This document shows positions 14,645-27,847 of a stretch of DNA of 64,000 nt, in pieces. Source of the stretch: Streblospio benedicti. Lineage: Eukaryota > Annelida > Polychaeta > Spionida > Spionidae. Numbering within the stretch: position 1 is the stretch's first letter; the number at the start of each line of letters is the position of its first letter. The stretch is taken from the NCBI GenBank assembly GCA_019095985.1, contig CM032669.1:34468402-34532401 (forward strand). The letters run 5' to 3'. The translations under genes were made by a program, and so were the position numbers. The notes under the pieces are model-generated. The model did not search any database and was not told where the DNA came from. It was given only the letters and a program-made list of their open reading frames with translations.

Positions 14645-14955
14645 CATATTTCTATTGGAGGGGGAGGCATTTATTAGAGGTGGGCGTTTAATGGAGGTAG
14701 ACGGTTATCAAGGTAGGTAAGACATAGTATTCTTGTTTCAAATGATACATGTTTTAGGAGCTTTACACAATTCAATCACGTTATAATGCGTTATTAAATC
14801 GAAAGAGACTCGCATATGGATCATCAAATGCTTTTATTAGTGGTAAAAGGAGGCGTTTATTAGAGGTAGGTGTTTAATAGAATACCTGCCAGCTCAGGAG
14901 GGCATTTAGTAGAGGTAGGCGGGTATTAGAGGTAGGCCATTATTAGAAGATTTAC
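14645..14955. repeat. degenerate minisatellite, ggcgtttattagaggtag-type units
   Basis: At least six imperfect repeats of a unit like gaggcgtttattagaggtag occur, spaced irregularly and split by about 120 bp of unrelated sequence (14715-14830). Variants include gggcgtttaatggaggtag, ggcatttagtagaggtagg and gccattattagaag. Confidence 0.7.
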
Positions 14956-16561
14956 GGTACCTGTAATGTTGGGATGAATAACTCATTTGATGTGACAAAT
15001 AAGTCTCGTTGAGTAATGGGCCAGTAATTGAGTATTGATTGGAATTACCCTTAAATGTAAAGAGCCAAAGATTTTGTTGTATTATTATTTAATAGTAAGC
15101 TTTGGTAAGTGAGAGTACGGAAAGGGGTCCTCAAAGCCCCATTGGCCCTGTTAGCATCAGATGATTGACATGACAGAATGTATTTGCCACACTGTAGTTT
15201 TCATGACATCACATGTGACTGATATGCGGTTTCTCTAGGTTGCTTGCTTGCAGTAATGAGCAAAATTCAAATATGTACAGCTACCACGCAATATTCATCA
15301 TTGCAATTCATAAAACATCAAGTATTGTTGAACAAATGCAATATAATAGACACTTGTGAAAAGTTTGACAAACTATCATTTATACGTACATGAATTCTGT
15401 ATGTACACTTTATGAAACATGACATGGAGTTCAAAGAAAGTGTACGAGGGATGTCGCCAAAGCTGTGTGGGTGGAAGACGAGGATAACTGTCATGATGCC
15501 AATTTACATCTATTGGATGAATATTTCAAATCCATCATTGTGTTAAGTACTTCATTCAACTGACGAACTCAGTCATTCATAAATCTCTACAGTTAGACAT
15601 CACCATTTTAACCTTTAATTACAGTATTTTGTTAAAGACATCACCCAACTCAAGTAACTCAAATGGTGAAAATAGAAATAACTATTGTAATGTGCCACAC
15701 CTAATGCTGTCTCATTATCATGTTTGCTTTTTGTCATCATACCGAGGTACGCATTTTTATTCATAAAAGTACATTCATGCTTTTCTTCTGATGACTTCCC
15801 CCATTTACTACCATTACCTCAACAAGTAGCATGAACATAATCATGACATTCTGCACTCAGAAATTTTAATAAAATTACTTTGATAGCATTTTATCAGTTG
15901 TCACCAGTTTTTTAGTTGTTAGAGCCAGTTTTCATGGCAAAAAATATTACATACATGAATATGTTGGTTGACATTTTTAATGATATTTATTATAAAAACA
16001 AATGGTTGATTTGAATAATTGATACCATCTCTTTGTGAATATAGCACGAGAAGAATTAAAGTATTTCAAATCCTATTAAAATGTATATGTGAGATTTAGC
16101 CATTGCAGTCATCGTGGTAATATCAACGAGAAGTGAGTCTGAAAAATCACTTCATTACCCCTCAGAGTTATTTCCTTGTGAGATAAAATGCTTCACAATA
16201 TTATACAATCATTCAGATTTTGAGTAATCCACAATGAATTCTATACGAGGTTTGATTGCCACTTTCAGGACTGAGCCAATAGGCAAATATATACAAAGTT
16301 GACTAGTTCTAAATCTCTGCCACTTGACCACTGCAATTCAATGATTTGTGATGTATGGATATTACTTTGGTGTATATTTACACAAAATGTGTAGAAAATA
16401 AAAGTAAAATGTTCAAAGCTTGCTGAAAATATAATGCTGAATTGACGGGAGTGGCATTTGCACAAGACATCTTAGTAGCAAAACCCATAGCGTTGTAAGG
16501 CAGCTCCTGTATGGTGAATAAAAAATTTGTGCCGATGACTCCAATACATTTCAAATAGGGT

Positions 16562-16761
16562 TAAACCCACAGTGAAATTCTGCCATACAGCTGTCGCACG
16601 GCAGATTTCTCAAGGGTAACAATTGAGACGGGTGCCGTACAGGTGCCTCTTATATAGAGTACTATATACTGACGTATAGGTATTAAACAGGTACCAAGTA
16701 GGTATCAAGCAGAGCTTTAAAAAAGGACGTATGGCAACTAATATGACAATACACTGTGGGT
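16562..16761. repeat. short inverted-repeat element
   Basis: The sequence aaacccacagtg at 16562 is repeated as its exact reverse complement at 16750-16761. Related words (ctgccatac / gttgccatac) continue inward on both arms. It may be a small foldback element; no target duplication was identified. Confidence 0.4.
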
Positions 16762-19454
16762 TTATAATTGCATAGCAGATTTGCCGTACGGTGGCGGTGC
16801 GTTGCTGTGGGCTTTCCCCCTTACCCTACTTGTACAAGCAAAGGGCAGGGAAGGCGGGTCAGCATGGTTAAAAATACAAAAAAAAAAAAAACATCATGGC
16901 AGTGCCACCACATTGTGCCATGAAAAGCTGCGTCAAATGAGCTGTGCTATTATGCAGGCATCAAACCTTAACATATAACAGCTCTACAGGGGGCATTGCA
17001 TATGAGGAGATGAGGCAAGACCATAGCTTGCCTCATATAGCTGCACTATCTGATGGTCACTGTTAGAGATTGCTTATTTTCTTAGTAACAATAGGGATTG
17101 TAAACACCAATATCAAATGCCTAACAGAATTAAGGCAGTGTCAAACCCATCAATGATATGAAAAAGTCATAAAATGATTTCTCGATCAGAATAGAATTAA
17201 TTTGTCTTCATCATGTTTTAAGAACCTAACTATTAGCAAGAAGTTACATGTGATTTACATTTTCAAATTAGACATCAATGTGGAAATGTTACAATCAATA
17301 TATGGTACTAACAATGAACAGATTATAACGATTTCTATTGTTCCTGAAAACTATCCCTGACAAAAGTGCATTGTGTAATGTAATATTTGCAATAGAAACT
17401 GCTGTCAAATGTCTTCCAACTCCATTCTTTGCATCTATTCTGCAGCAAATGCACCATCGAAACAATAAGCAGAATTCCTTTAACGTCACTAGTGACAAAA
17501 ATCAGGACTGATTTGTGCTAATATGACCTTCATATATCACAGGATTTCATTGTAAAAGCGTCCAGTATACTTCTATGAGGGAAAATAATAAGCAATAAAT
17601 ATGCCAGGCAAGACATGGTATTCGTCATTGCTCTCTCGTGGTGCATATGTGAATGCTTATGTTGTAGGGGGTGTTACAAAGGACTGTCTCACCCTGATTT
17701 AGTGCAGGCAATTTGTTTTCTTATAACCTTTTACAGCATATCAGCCAACTGACCAGGCAACAACATTATTGGTCCCGGCATACATAATCGGATTGGCTTA
17801 CTGCTTTTAGCGTGAGACTAAAATCAGAACAGGTTGAATCGAATGACACAGTGAGTAGTTGGGTTCAAATAAAATTTCATTTGTGCTTAGAAAAACGATA
17901 ATGATTGTCGTCGTGTGAAAATGTGAATGTGCTTATTTGAAGTCACAATTCAGTGTCATCGTGCGGGAGAGACATTATACCATGGTGCTGCATATTGGTG
18001 ACAATTTCAATATTGATTATCGGTGATGGACAAACGATAGGTAACCGATTATCGTGAGTAAAACGTTATACGTTACACATTGCCACCTGTGGTTTTATGC
18101 ACAGTTTTTTAAAAGTAGCACTAAGATTATCAAAATTGGTTAAAAATTTGCATGCCTACATTGCTTGTTTGAGTCACAACGATTGTTATAGTTTTCACCT
18201 TACTGCAGAAACCCAGTCACTGTAATAGTAGAATACTTATAAACGCAAAATAATGACAATCAGCACGATGTGATATCAATACAGTAAGTGATCGTAAGAA
18301 GGGGGGGTGTATGTGCAAATCATGTTTAGTATACGACGCGTCTAAATGTCCTGGTTTGAGGCACGATGGGAAAGAGACAAAGTATATCCAAGAACAATTT
18401 TGTGATGAAAGATTTAATGAGCAGTGAGCCAGAAAATGTTGAAGCATGGATGATGGACACACTTGCGTGATAGTTGACAAGATATGTGGCACAATGCATC
18501 TGCATATGATTTGGCCATATAAATACTCATTTTTGCAACATTTGTTTACTGTTTCATCACATCGCATGGAAGTTCACAAATGGCCCTGGAAATCGTCAAA
18601 CACAACATTATGAATTGTACATTTTTAAGACAATTATATACCATTATTAATCAATGATTATACGTTACAAGCACACCAAGTCAATGGGATCCTTGTCAGA
18701 TGTGTATACATTATGAAAATGTACTAGGCAATAAAGCTAATTCTATATATTAGCATACAATTCATATTGCTATAATGTAATTTTGTATGTCTGGAGTAAT
18801 GCTTTATTGGACATGTGTAAATATACATTTTATATATCTGCCCGAGGAAGGCCATTGAATTATGCATATGGACGTGTGCTTAATGCTTATATATGGTAAT
18901 AAAGCATATTTGACATTAAGCATTAGTTACTAGTATATTGTTTGCTGGCCATTAGCCTTTGTCGATGGCTTGTTTGTCTAGACCAAGGGATGATTTTCCC
19001 GATATACATGTTTGCATTATTCTATTCATCTAGTGTTTAATGTAAAATGGATTACAAATATCTTCAAGCGCTATACTAAAACTGCTCTGAATCAATATGT
19101 AGTGATATTAAAAGAAAAGTAAATCGTCATTCGTTCACTTGATGACTATTACACTGGTATGATAATCCTTCCATAGCATTTTGCATCAGTCCAGTAGCAA
19201 ATTCTAGCCCCTCTTTTCTAGTCATATTTGTCACTTTTTTGACAGATTAGCAGACCAGGTGGGTTATGCAGCACATGTACATGTATGTAGGACAAGTGTT
19301 TTGAATGAATGAGTGAAATCTTGAATCTGCCATTCCAGTTTAATTTCATGTATACACGGGGTTGTGAGTTTAAGTCACACCAGGGTCACTTCTCAATTGA
19401 GTAGTTAAAATATCCAAATAATACTATAAATATGCTATAAACACTATAAATATG

Positions 19455-19672
19455 CTATTCCTCGCAATGTGTCACCACTGTTGAGTATATCATACAAGAC
19501 GGTGGCAACACCAAGCAGGAGGTTTGGAAGCCTCGTTTGAAGATTTGTCCTGTGTAGTTGAGAGTCACCCCTCTGCCCATAAAAAAACTCACCTAGTTTG
19601 AAAACGAACAGTCCAAGTGATCCCCACACCCCACCCCAGTTGGTTACCTAACCTGCCTGTGGAGGGTCATGT
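19455..19672 (+). repeat. dispersed repeat, copy 1 of family shared with 25.0 kb
   Basis: About 215 bp, roughly 90% identical by eye to 25009-25232, including catacaagacggtg.caacacc, aggaggtttggaagcct and gaaaacgaacagtccaagtg. About 60 bases upstream lies a degenerate tRNA-like B-box region (ggttgtgagtttaagtcacacc at 19362) resembling the one in the hairpin element at 50.6 kb. Confidence 0.75.
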
Positions 19673-22600
19673 ACACAGATATGTATAAAGATCATGTATA
19701 AAGATAAAAGAAAAATAAGTGTGAGGTTAGTCCTCCATCCGTAATGGATGACATGTCAGCTCTCTGATGTTTCTGAAAATTCAACTATAGCTGAGAGAAA
19801 AAACTGAATTATGAAAGATCTCTAACTATGAAAAATGGTAACTTGTTCAGTCTGTTGAATTTCTCTTTCTGATTTTCACTTTTATTTAGCATGGATAGGC
19901 TGTTGAACAAGTTAAGATTATCTTAAAATGTTAGTAGACTAGGTTTCTCGGTCAAAAACAATGATTGATTGCATCAGCTGAAGCATTTGTAGACTAGATT
20001 CATACATACAGAGATCTTCTTAGAAATTTAACAGTATTCTATATATCGGGTACATTTTGTATGTCACAATTGTGTCCCATCTTCCCTCTCAGTTCTCTAT
20101 AGCAACCTCATTACAATTACCATTTAATAATATCTAAAACTTTGAATTACTATATGTGAAAAGAATTTTTTGATGCCTTTCAAATGATACCAGAACAAAT
20201 TAGAGGCGAAAGGTACATTCTACATTCAATTTGATAGAAGAATTTTCTATTTGCTACAGTCTCATCTGTTTCCATTTGATGTGTCCAATTTGATTATTGC
20301 TGGATCAATTTTTTTTCATAAACTACCTTGACTATACTCTAATTTGGAGAAAAATGCGCTCTTTCCTAAATTGCCTTGCGTGAGCACATGCATGCTTCAT
20401 CAGTCGTAATACAATATCCATTAGATCAGATCTATAAGTAAATAATAAACAAGATCACACATTTTTAACAACATTTAATGTGATCAGGAGGCATTTTTCT
20501 TTTTTCACAACCTTTGGTTGAAATAACTTTTTGTCCAGCAGTAAAAGAACATCTTTGTTAATGGAACTCTGATACTACTTCACTTGTTGATTCCTTACGC
20601 CAGTGAACAAAAGACACACACAAGTCATTGATCCGTTATTCCTACTCATTGTTGATCATGTAAGCTGTTGGTAACTTAAATTGTGCAGTTAGGTAAGTTT
20701 ATTGATGATCTCCAATGGTACCAGTGATGTATATCCTGTGTAAACAAAAAATGGAAATGTACGTGTTCAACACATTTACTCTAACCCATTTTTGACGGAT
20801 GTTGCTTTTATGCAGGGTGACTTAGCATCATAAGCTGGTAAAAGCATCATTTTTTTTAGGTTTTTATCTGGAAACCTTTTCAGTTCATACATAATAATTG
20901 TTTTCAACACCAAATAGAGACAGTGTGCATTGGAAGGGTTCACTTAGAAAAATATCTTAAACTATATGCATAATATAATAGATATTTCCTTTTAATAATT
21001 CTTATATCAATGCAGAAAATTGAAGAAAAGCAATCATATCTATGAATCCAAAAGATAAAAAAAGATTTGACATTTATGAATGTCATATGTATCCCATAAT
21101 TTCAATGAATAGTATATATATTGAAATATGACAAAATATGCCTGCCTTGAAACAATAAACAACATTTACTACTGTTTTTTTATTGAGCACTTTCAAGAGT
21201 AATTCTACTATATATTCGACAAATAATTACCAATCTGTATAGCCCTCATTCACACTCCTCTGATTTCAGAAATTCATAGTTTCAAATATATTTGTACAAA
21301 GGGCTATTCAAGTAATAAAATTGACATCATTATTGTAATACATGTATATTATTTGTAATGGTAAGTTTAATTCGATATAAACCTAATGAACAATAAAAAA
21401 TGGATAGAAATGAGTAAAATAGTTTGAAATAATCAGTCGTTTGAAATAATCAGTGGTATTTTGTACGGATAATGTTATGTACAGGCTTTTTAGCATTTGT
21501 GTAGGTCACGAAATTGTATTTTATTTGTATTGATTGAAATGAAAGATGGTAGCTTGTCTAATGTGGACACAGTCAGTGAAGCCAACAGTGTGCACATCTT
21601 AGCCAGGTGTCCCAATACACACAGGTTCACTTTTATGTTTTCCAGAATCCAGTTTAATGAGAGAAACATCGGGTGTCCACGTGGGACACATGTCTGCTGA
21701 GATTTTCACTGTACATACATAAATGCTATAACCTTTTCATGAGTATGTGTTCAGACTGCAATATCATTGTCTCATTTTGTATTATTAGTTATTGGATATA
21801 AACAACAGACCTGTGCAAGGTTGCATTAAATTTTCCCAGCACAAGTGAGCATGGAACAAGTGCAAAGATCCGTTTGTCATCACAGTTTTCCCCCACATTT
21901 ATTGAATAATCTGTCATGGTAGTGGTGATCTAAATTGCTGTCAAGTTGCTTTCAGCCTATCAGAATCAATTTATTTGTGAAAAAAGTATGAGTAAAATGT
22001 ATGATCCATTTTGAAATTGATATCAAACTACATCGGAAACATTAGAATGACAACATATTGAAATTAATGTAATTAACTAATTACCTTGTTGAAGATGTAG
22101 AATCTGGTTGTTTGGGGGTTAAATCTTAAAATTGTCAGAATGTTGATAAAGCACAAATTCAAATGATAAAAAGTACCAGTATTTACTTTATTCAGATAAT
22201 TATCCACTCCAAAGTTATTGGATATAATATTGTGACTTTGAAGAAGCGCTTTCATCAACAGTCAATGCCACCCACGCTTAACCTTATCTCTTGTTATGAT
22301 AGACGTACCCAAATGGACCTGGTTTTTTTCCTTCTCTTCTTCTTTGATTGAAGATCTTTGACATTATAAGTCTGTTAAATGTAACTTGCTCATCAATAAA
22401 TCGATCGTTCTTGAACAGATCATGTTGCACTCTCTCCATATTACAAAATGCAGTTGTACTCATATTCATAGCCCCCGGGAATGCTAGTGCGCTAGCACTA
22501 CAGACATCCTTAGTTAACGTGTGTCTAAGATTAATATTTAATCGTACCTGTTGATGAAAAATTGCTTTGATAAGGCATACATTGGTTCACTAAATTTACA

Positions 22601-22754
22601 AATAAGTACATTTATATAATGTTTATTGCTTAATTCAATATTAAAGATTGAACTAAGCAAACTCGACTTCATTAAAATTGACATCATTTATTGACATGTT
22701 ATTGCATTATTACTTTTTGTGAAAAAAGTAAGCTTTTCTTTTCTTTTTTTCCAG

Positions 22755-22851
22755 AGAGAATGTTGAGTCTTGTGAGAATTGGTCCCAAAGTACAACGCAA
22801 CAAGTAGACCTTGCCTTCAATATATTTTTCATGATTTACTTCTTCATCAGG
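22755..22851 (+). CDS. Slo1: Slo1 exon: S1-S2 loop and S2
   Basis: This 97-bp exon follows a strong pyrimidine-rich acceptor (cttttttttccag) and encodes the S1-S2 extracellular loop with ESC (human NPIESC), then S2 (DLAFNIFFMIYFFIR; human DMAFNVFFLLYFGLR). It takes two bases from the S1 exon and ends in phase 0 before gtaagc. Splicing one base earlier is possible by sequence but would break the frame. Confidence 0.95.
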
Positions 22852-23659
22852 GTAAGCTTTAGTAGAAATGTTTAACATCTGTCAAAAAACAGCCTAACAC
22901 GATGTCCATATATTGTTGGCTAAGTAGATGTTTGTTATTGGTTCATTATTGTGCAATCTCACACTCTATGATGTCTGCACCAAAGAAAAGCATGCCATAT
23001 GAAAGTAACATGTACGTGTGTAGCACTATCGAGCATCAGTGCACCGATGTACACACACACAGGTATGGTAACTTACATGCATGGATACGGGCAGGAATAG
23101 ATTGTTATCTTTTCCTGATACAGTTAATGTGTTTTTATGATAACAAACAGACAAAATGTCTTGTAGGCTTACATGAACACCCCTACACATCATTTTATCC
23201 GGACAGATCCAGGTTTTCAGAGGAGTGCTGAGGCACACAACTGAGGGTGCTAGTCAAAAGTCCATGTGATCTGTATGTGCGAATGCACGTGGTGTAAAAA
23301 ACCCATCTAAGGTGTCAATCTTACAGAAAAAAAGCCGTCCATGTGTGGGGGTGGGGGGGTGGGATTCGTTGCATTGTCCCTTCATCTGGCGATCTGCGAA
23401 TATTTCATTGATGTGACTATATACCTGTTATGCATTTTGACAAATCCGTACATTATTGTGTCATATTTTGTACAGACATCTGAGGATAATTCATAATAAT
23501 GTTTGATTATGTAGTTTATTTTTCACTTGATTTGGTAAATACAATGTTCAAACATAAAATTAGAGCGTATCAATACACCATTCAACACTCGAAATGTTTA
23601 TGACAGATTATGCGTACACTTTCGAACAAACTTCAAATGTTATGATATATTTTTTGTAG
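22852..23659 (+). other. intron between S2 and S3 exons
   Basis: 0.8 kb, AT-rich, with a G-rich patch (about 23347-23365) and one isolated gacagatccagg motif at 23201 related to the 2.4-kb MITE terminus. No coding content seen. Confidence 0.85.
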
Positions 23660-23771
23660 TTTGTAGCTGCTCCAGACAAATTATGGTTCCTTGTCGAGAT
23701 CTACTCTTTTGTCGACTACTTCACCATTCCTCCTTCATTCGTTGCCATTTACTTCAACAGAAACTGGCTAG
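23660..23771 (+). CDS. Slo1: Slo1 exon: S2-S3 linker and S3
   Basis: This 112-bp exon encodes [20 protein letters not shown] followed by [18 protein letters not shown]. It aligns with human [38 protein letters not shown], the intracellular S2-S3 linker and S3 of the voltage sensor. It starts in phase 0 and ends with one base (G) before gtatga, completed as Gly by the next exon. Asp and Glu residues of the sensor are kept. Confidence 0.96.
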
Positions 23772-24157
23772 GTATGAAAGTTTTAATTTAATATGCAGTG
23801 ACATCTTATTGTACAACAGATATATTTTTTGTAAAATAATTCACAATACCGTGGATTATAACTTTTGCGGATCATTATCACATAATGTTATTTTGTTTTG
23901 AAAAATGTTTTGAAATACAGAAGCCTGTTTTTTCATCACAATTTTTGAACTGGCGAGTCGTTTTGATTACTGTGTTTTCATGCATAAACACACATGACCA
24001 TATAAACAGAAAAGTGTGATTTTTAAAACGGTAAAACCGTAAACACTAGGACATTGTTAATTCTTTTTACCACGTATCGTCTTCCTAGGGAGCATATGGC
24101 TCATGGCAACTCTAGTGCAACTTAGTCTTTACCACTCACATTTTTTTCTTTACAAAG

Positions 24158-24309
24158 GTCTAAGATTCACCAGAGTGCTGAGAATGATGACCATTCCCGA
24201 TGTCTTACAGTACTTAAATGTACTGAAAACGAGCAACAGTATAAAGCTGTGTCAGCTTTTGTCCACTCTGATCAGCATATGGTTTACAGCAGCTGGATTT
24301 ATTCACTTG
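24158..24309 (+). CDS. Slo1: Slo1 exon: S4 voltage sensor, S4-S5 linker and S5
   Basis: This 152-bp exon encodes [20 protein letters not shown], then [17 protein letters not shown] and [13 protein letters not shown]. The Arg-x-x-Arg-x-x-Arg spacing of the BK S4 (human LRFLRALR) is preserved, and KTSNSIKL and TAAGFIHL are family hallmarks. The acceptor is tttctttacaaag. An upstream in-frame ATG exists at 24103 but belongs to intron sequence. It ends in phase 0 after His-Leu, exactly where the alternative pore exons begin with Val-Glu-Asn-Ser. Confidence 0.97.
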
Positions 24310-27300
24310 GTATGTTTTAATTTATTTCATTGTAATATGATTCTTAAGTAACTTTTGTAAAATATGAAAGGATTGGCCAAAAATAAAGGGGAATGCATAT
24401 CATTTTCACAATTCACACCATCACAAATGATTACAAAACAGTTTTTATAGGCGAAAATTTAGAACCCCCAACAATTCAGTGTAAAGAACAACTGAATCAT
24501 CAAATATTAATTTGTTTTGTGTATGCAGATATTTTAACAACTTTTACTAGAAAACTTTGGAATGAATAAAATATCTATAGTTATTGGCATGTGGCTTTTG
24601 AATACAGCGTGGGATACCGGCCCTTACCATCCACCAAAATAATGGCCACTAATAGGGCATGAAGCTCATGAAAATTTGCTCCCGAACCAAAGGACTGGCA
24701 CCTATAAAAAGTAGCAGGCCCTGACAGAAAGTTTCCGGCCATTAATTATGCTAATATGGAAAATTCTCAAACAGTAGCCTACCCATAGGGCTGTGAACAT
24801 TTGAAACTAGCTAGTCCTAGTAAAATCAGCCAGCACAGGGTCCCTGGGTAGGCCCTATCTTGTACCCTGCCATTAATATGGTGGTCTCGGTGGTTTAATG
24901 GTTAGAGTATATGACTTTGAAATGGGATTTGCCTCCGTGGTGAGTTCATGTCCCGTGCACCGCAGACTTTTGCCAAACAGTTATGCTGTACGTCTACCAT
25001 TAAATTGTCAATTCCTCAAAGTGTGTTGCCACTGTTGACTATATCATACAAGACGGTGACAACACCAAGCAGGAGGTTTGGAAGCCTGTTTAAAGGTGTG
25101 TCCTGTGTAGTTGAGAGTCACCCCTCTGCCCATAAAAGAACTCACCTAGTTTGAAAACGAACAGTCCAAGTGATCCCCGCACCCTACCCCGAGGCTCAGT
25201 TGGTTACCGAACCTGCCTGTGGATGGTCATGTACAAACACTACGTGGCCTCCCAGTTCGATACGCCTAAAGACACTTAGGACATAAAAAAATGAGGAAAA
25301 TATTCAACCGCATATATATTTTTGGCTCTTGATATCATCAATCGCACATGGGTGGCATAGTGTAAAATAAATTGTAATTTTGCATTTTCTTTGTAATTTA
25401 CCATTCTGTTTTTCACCTGGTAGTGAACCGTAATGGCTTCATTCTTTGTCACATTATCCTTATAGCTAGTTAGCATGGCTGATCATGGTTAATCAATGCT
25501 GATATGGTGTGTGGTAATGGCCGATATCAGACGATGAAATTAATGATAATCGCTTCCTATAGCTAGGGTTTACATAGTTTATGAAGTTGTATGTCAAGGA
25601 TTTTGAGTTGAATTGAAGGCATGTTAATGACTGAAATGGTTCGAGGCATTGTGATGATTAAAGTCTAATCATATTTGATAATAGCAGTGTGTATTTCTCC
25701 TTGCCACATTGATTTTAGCGAAATTTTAACTAAAATAATGTAAAAGACATGCAATATGGCTGCCATGTTTTGGAATGATTTTATAACTAACTGTAAATAG
25801 AAATGATAAATTATCAGATGTAATATTGCGAAAAGTATATTTGCCTACATAGGTCCAAAACATATGTATCATTTTAATGTTAAAGCTCTTTACAAGAGAC
25901 CCTAGTCTTAAATTTTATAAATTCCTCTTGCCACTCAAAAGTTTTGGGTAGACACTTGTGGTGTAGAGCGCCAATGGGTGTAATAGTCCTTCAAAAAAAT
26001 AACAATATTAGTAGCACCTGTATGGTATTCTTCTTTGTATCTGCAACATTTACTTTTCTTCCTTTATCAGTTCAACTTGATTATGAAAATTCATGTTTGT
26101 TAATTTACTTTAACATCTGTCATTTGATAGCATAATATTCAAGATGAATTGTCAGTGTACATGTACATGTCAAATTATACATTTCATCATATCTAATTAG
26201 ATAAAATAAATGATCATCAAAGTTACCATGGGTGTTTAGTGAATACTATGATGATTGTCTTTCAAATTCCAATCCGTAGTGGTTGGGCTAAATATACTTG
26301 CATCTCTACTTATCACACATGTTGACTGTTTTTAAATGAGTTTGTGCTCAAACTGATAAAATAATACTCTCTTCAACAAGCATTCAACATACATCTGAAG
26401 AATCTTTTTTTCCCAACAGGATTTTTCTGATAAGATGGAAATATTCTTTATAGATAGCTACTCATTTCCAAAGTAAATGAACCCATGGGCATTTTGATGA
26501 CCACTTATAGTATTATTATATTATTTTCAGGATATTACAGGAAAATGTTGATAATTTAGTTACCCCATAGTTTTATACCTTAATGTTATATTAAAATTGC
26601 ATTTTGATTTTTTGGATTTCCTCTCAATTTCAGCAAATCGAAAAGCATGAATTTACACTTACTTGAAACTTTTAGCATGTTGAATTCATTTGAAATAATT
26701 CCCTACTGATATTTAATGAATAATGTATTCCGTGTTTGTTATGTCTATAATGGAATTTTGTAATGGCGTTTTTTGAAAATGAAAACAGACCAAAACTTTA
26801 ATATTTTACCTACTAATTGCATGTTGTTTAAAATAGCCTTATCACAAAAAGCTATTGTCAAGCATATTGTATATTAAAACAAACACGTTGATAAAAATTA
26901 CTATGAAATTCTAGCCATGGGTGTATGATATGAAATATGGAATCTGATTCTATTTTTTACTATTTTACTTACAAAAACTACTTCATAGGACTTTCCATGC
27001 TTTGGTCACTCTGGCTATGTACATGAATATATCTCACAATTTCAACTTTAGTAATAATTTTACAACAATTAAAACTCCAGTAATATTTTATTATTTTGTA
27101 TTTATAAAATGATAGTCATAGAAATTAATTTTTATTGCATCATCTTATGTTGGTATTTCAAATTCCAAGCGCGCCCGCATTCCATACAGTATATGTCAAT
27201 TTAAGTTATAGATCTTTTGTTTCTTTTTTTCATCGTTACTACCACCAGCACATATTAGATTAAATTTGAAGCACAAGAAATATATATGATATATGATTGA

Positions 27301-27676
27301 AATTGAAATTTAAGAGCCCATGATGAAGTTATGGTCATAGAACTTTGCAATGATATTGGGTTTTCAAATAAAGATTTGTTAAAATTTTCTTATACATTGT
27401 ATATTATAAGTACATATAATAAAAAAATCATTATGACCATAATAAGAACATGAGCTGTTGAATCAATAAAAAGCTTTTTTCAATATTTTGGGCAAAGTTT
27501 TATTCTTTTTTTTAAAAGACAATTGCTTACTTTTCAATATTCATGTTATATGTGCACGTAGGATAACTTTGCTAGTCATGTAAGATGTATGAGAATAGAA
27601 AAGAAGAGCATGACCCTTAAACTCTTTTTTTACACCCACGGTGCATGGCTTTATCAAAACCACCCTATGTTTGCAG
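24310..27676 (+). other. 3.4-kb intron before the pore-exon cluster
   Basis: Very AT-rich sequence. Besides the tRNA-like composite repeat at 24.9-25.3 kb I see no structured element. It is the common upstream intron from which the S5 exon must choose one of three pore exons. Confidence 0.85.
24880..25270 (+). mobile_element. tRNA-derived SINE-like composite, body shared with 19.5 kb
   Basis: The 5' part (24881-24960) looks tRNA-derived: an A-box-like ggtttaatggttagag and a B-box-like gtgagttcatgtccc about 50 bases apart. The body (25009-25232) is the repeat also found at 19455. The 3' part holds a second tRNA-like pair, ggctcagttggtta (about 25192) and cccagttcgatacgc (about 25251). It may be one dimeric SINE or two neighbouring insertions. 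Confidence 0.6.
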
Positions 27677-27847
27677 GTCGAGAATTCAGGTGACCCATTC
27701 TCAGATTTTAAGAATGCCCAAGAACTAACATACTGGGAGTGTGTGTACTTTATGCTGGTTACCATGACTACTGTTGGTTATGGAGACATCGCTTGCAAGA
27801 CATCCATTGGCCGAATGGCCACTGTGTTTTTGATCTTGGCAACAGTG
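27677..27847 (+). CDS. Slo1: Slo1 alternative pore exon a (turret, pore helix, filter, S6)
   Basis: A 171-bp exon of 57 codons, phase 0 at both ends, with acceptor gtttgcag and donor gtg|gtaagt. It encodes [20 protein letters not shown], then [20 protein letters not shown] and [17 protein letters not shown]. This is a full BK turret, pore helix, TVGYGD potassium filter and the first part of S6. Relative to the canonical exon b it has Thr for Ser before the filter, Ala-Cys instead of Tyr-Ala just after GYGDI, and a divergent S6 ([10 protein letters not shown] for [10 protein letters not shown]). The reading frame is fully open and splice sites are sound, so it is functional rather than relic. 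Choice between a, b and c is inferred to be mutually exclusive, because including two would duplicate the pore. Confidence 0.93.

Larger units (their letters stand above)
5639..22754 (+). other. 17.1-kb intron between S1 and S1-S2 exons
   Basis: Long AT-rich intron with no supported coding exon on either strand; the open frames inside are short and carry no recognisable domain. It contains two copies of a TTGA-tailed SINE-like repeat, a C-homopolymer tract (about 11861-11900), a degenerate 14.6-kb minisatellite, a short palindrome near 16562-16761, and one copy of a body repeat shared with 25 kb. Confidence 0.85.

Noticed and set aside
18217-18567. 116-codon minus-strand open frame in the 17-kb intron
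   Set aside because: No domain, no splice-consistent neighbours and composition like the surrounding intron; expected by chance in a sequence of this length.
24061-24157. Upstream extension of the S4 exon from cctag at 24088
   Set aside because: It gives a 23-residue insertion before the S4 that no family member has; the acceptor at 24157 restores the conserved Leu-Gly-Leu-Arg-Phe.
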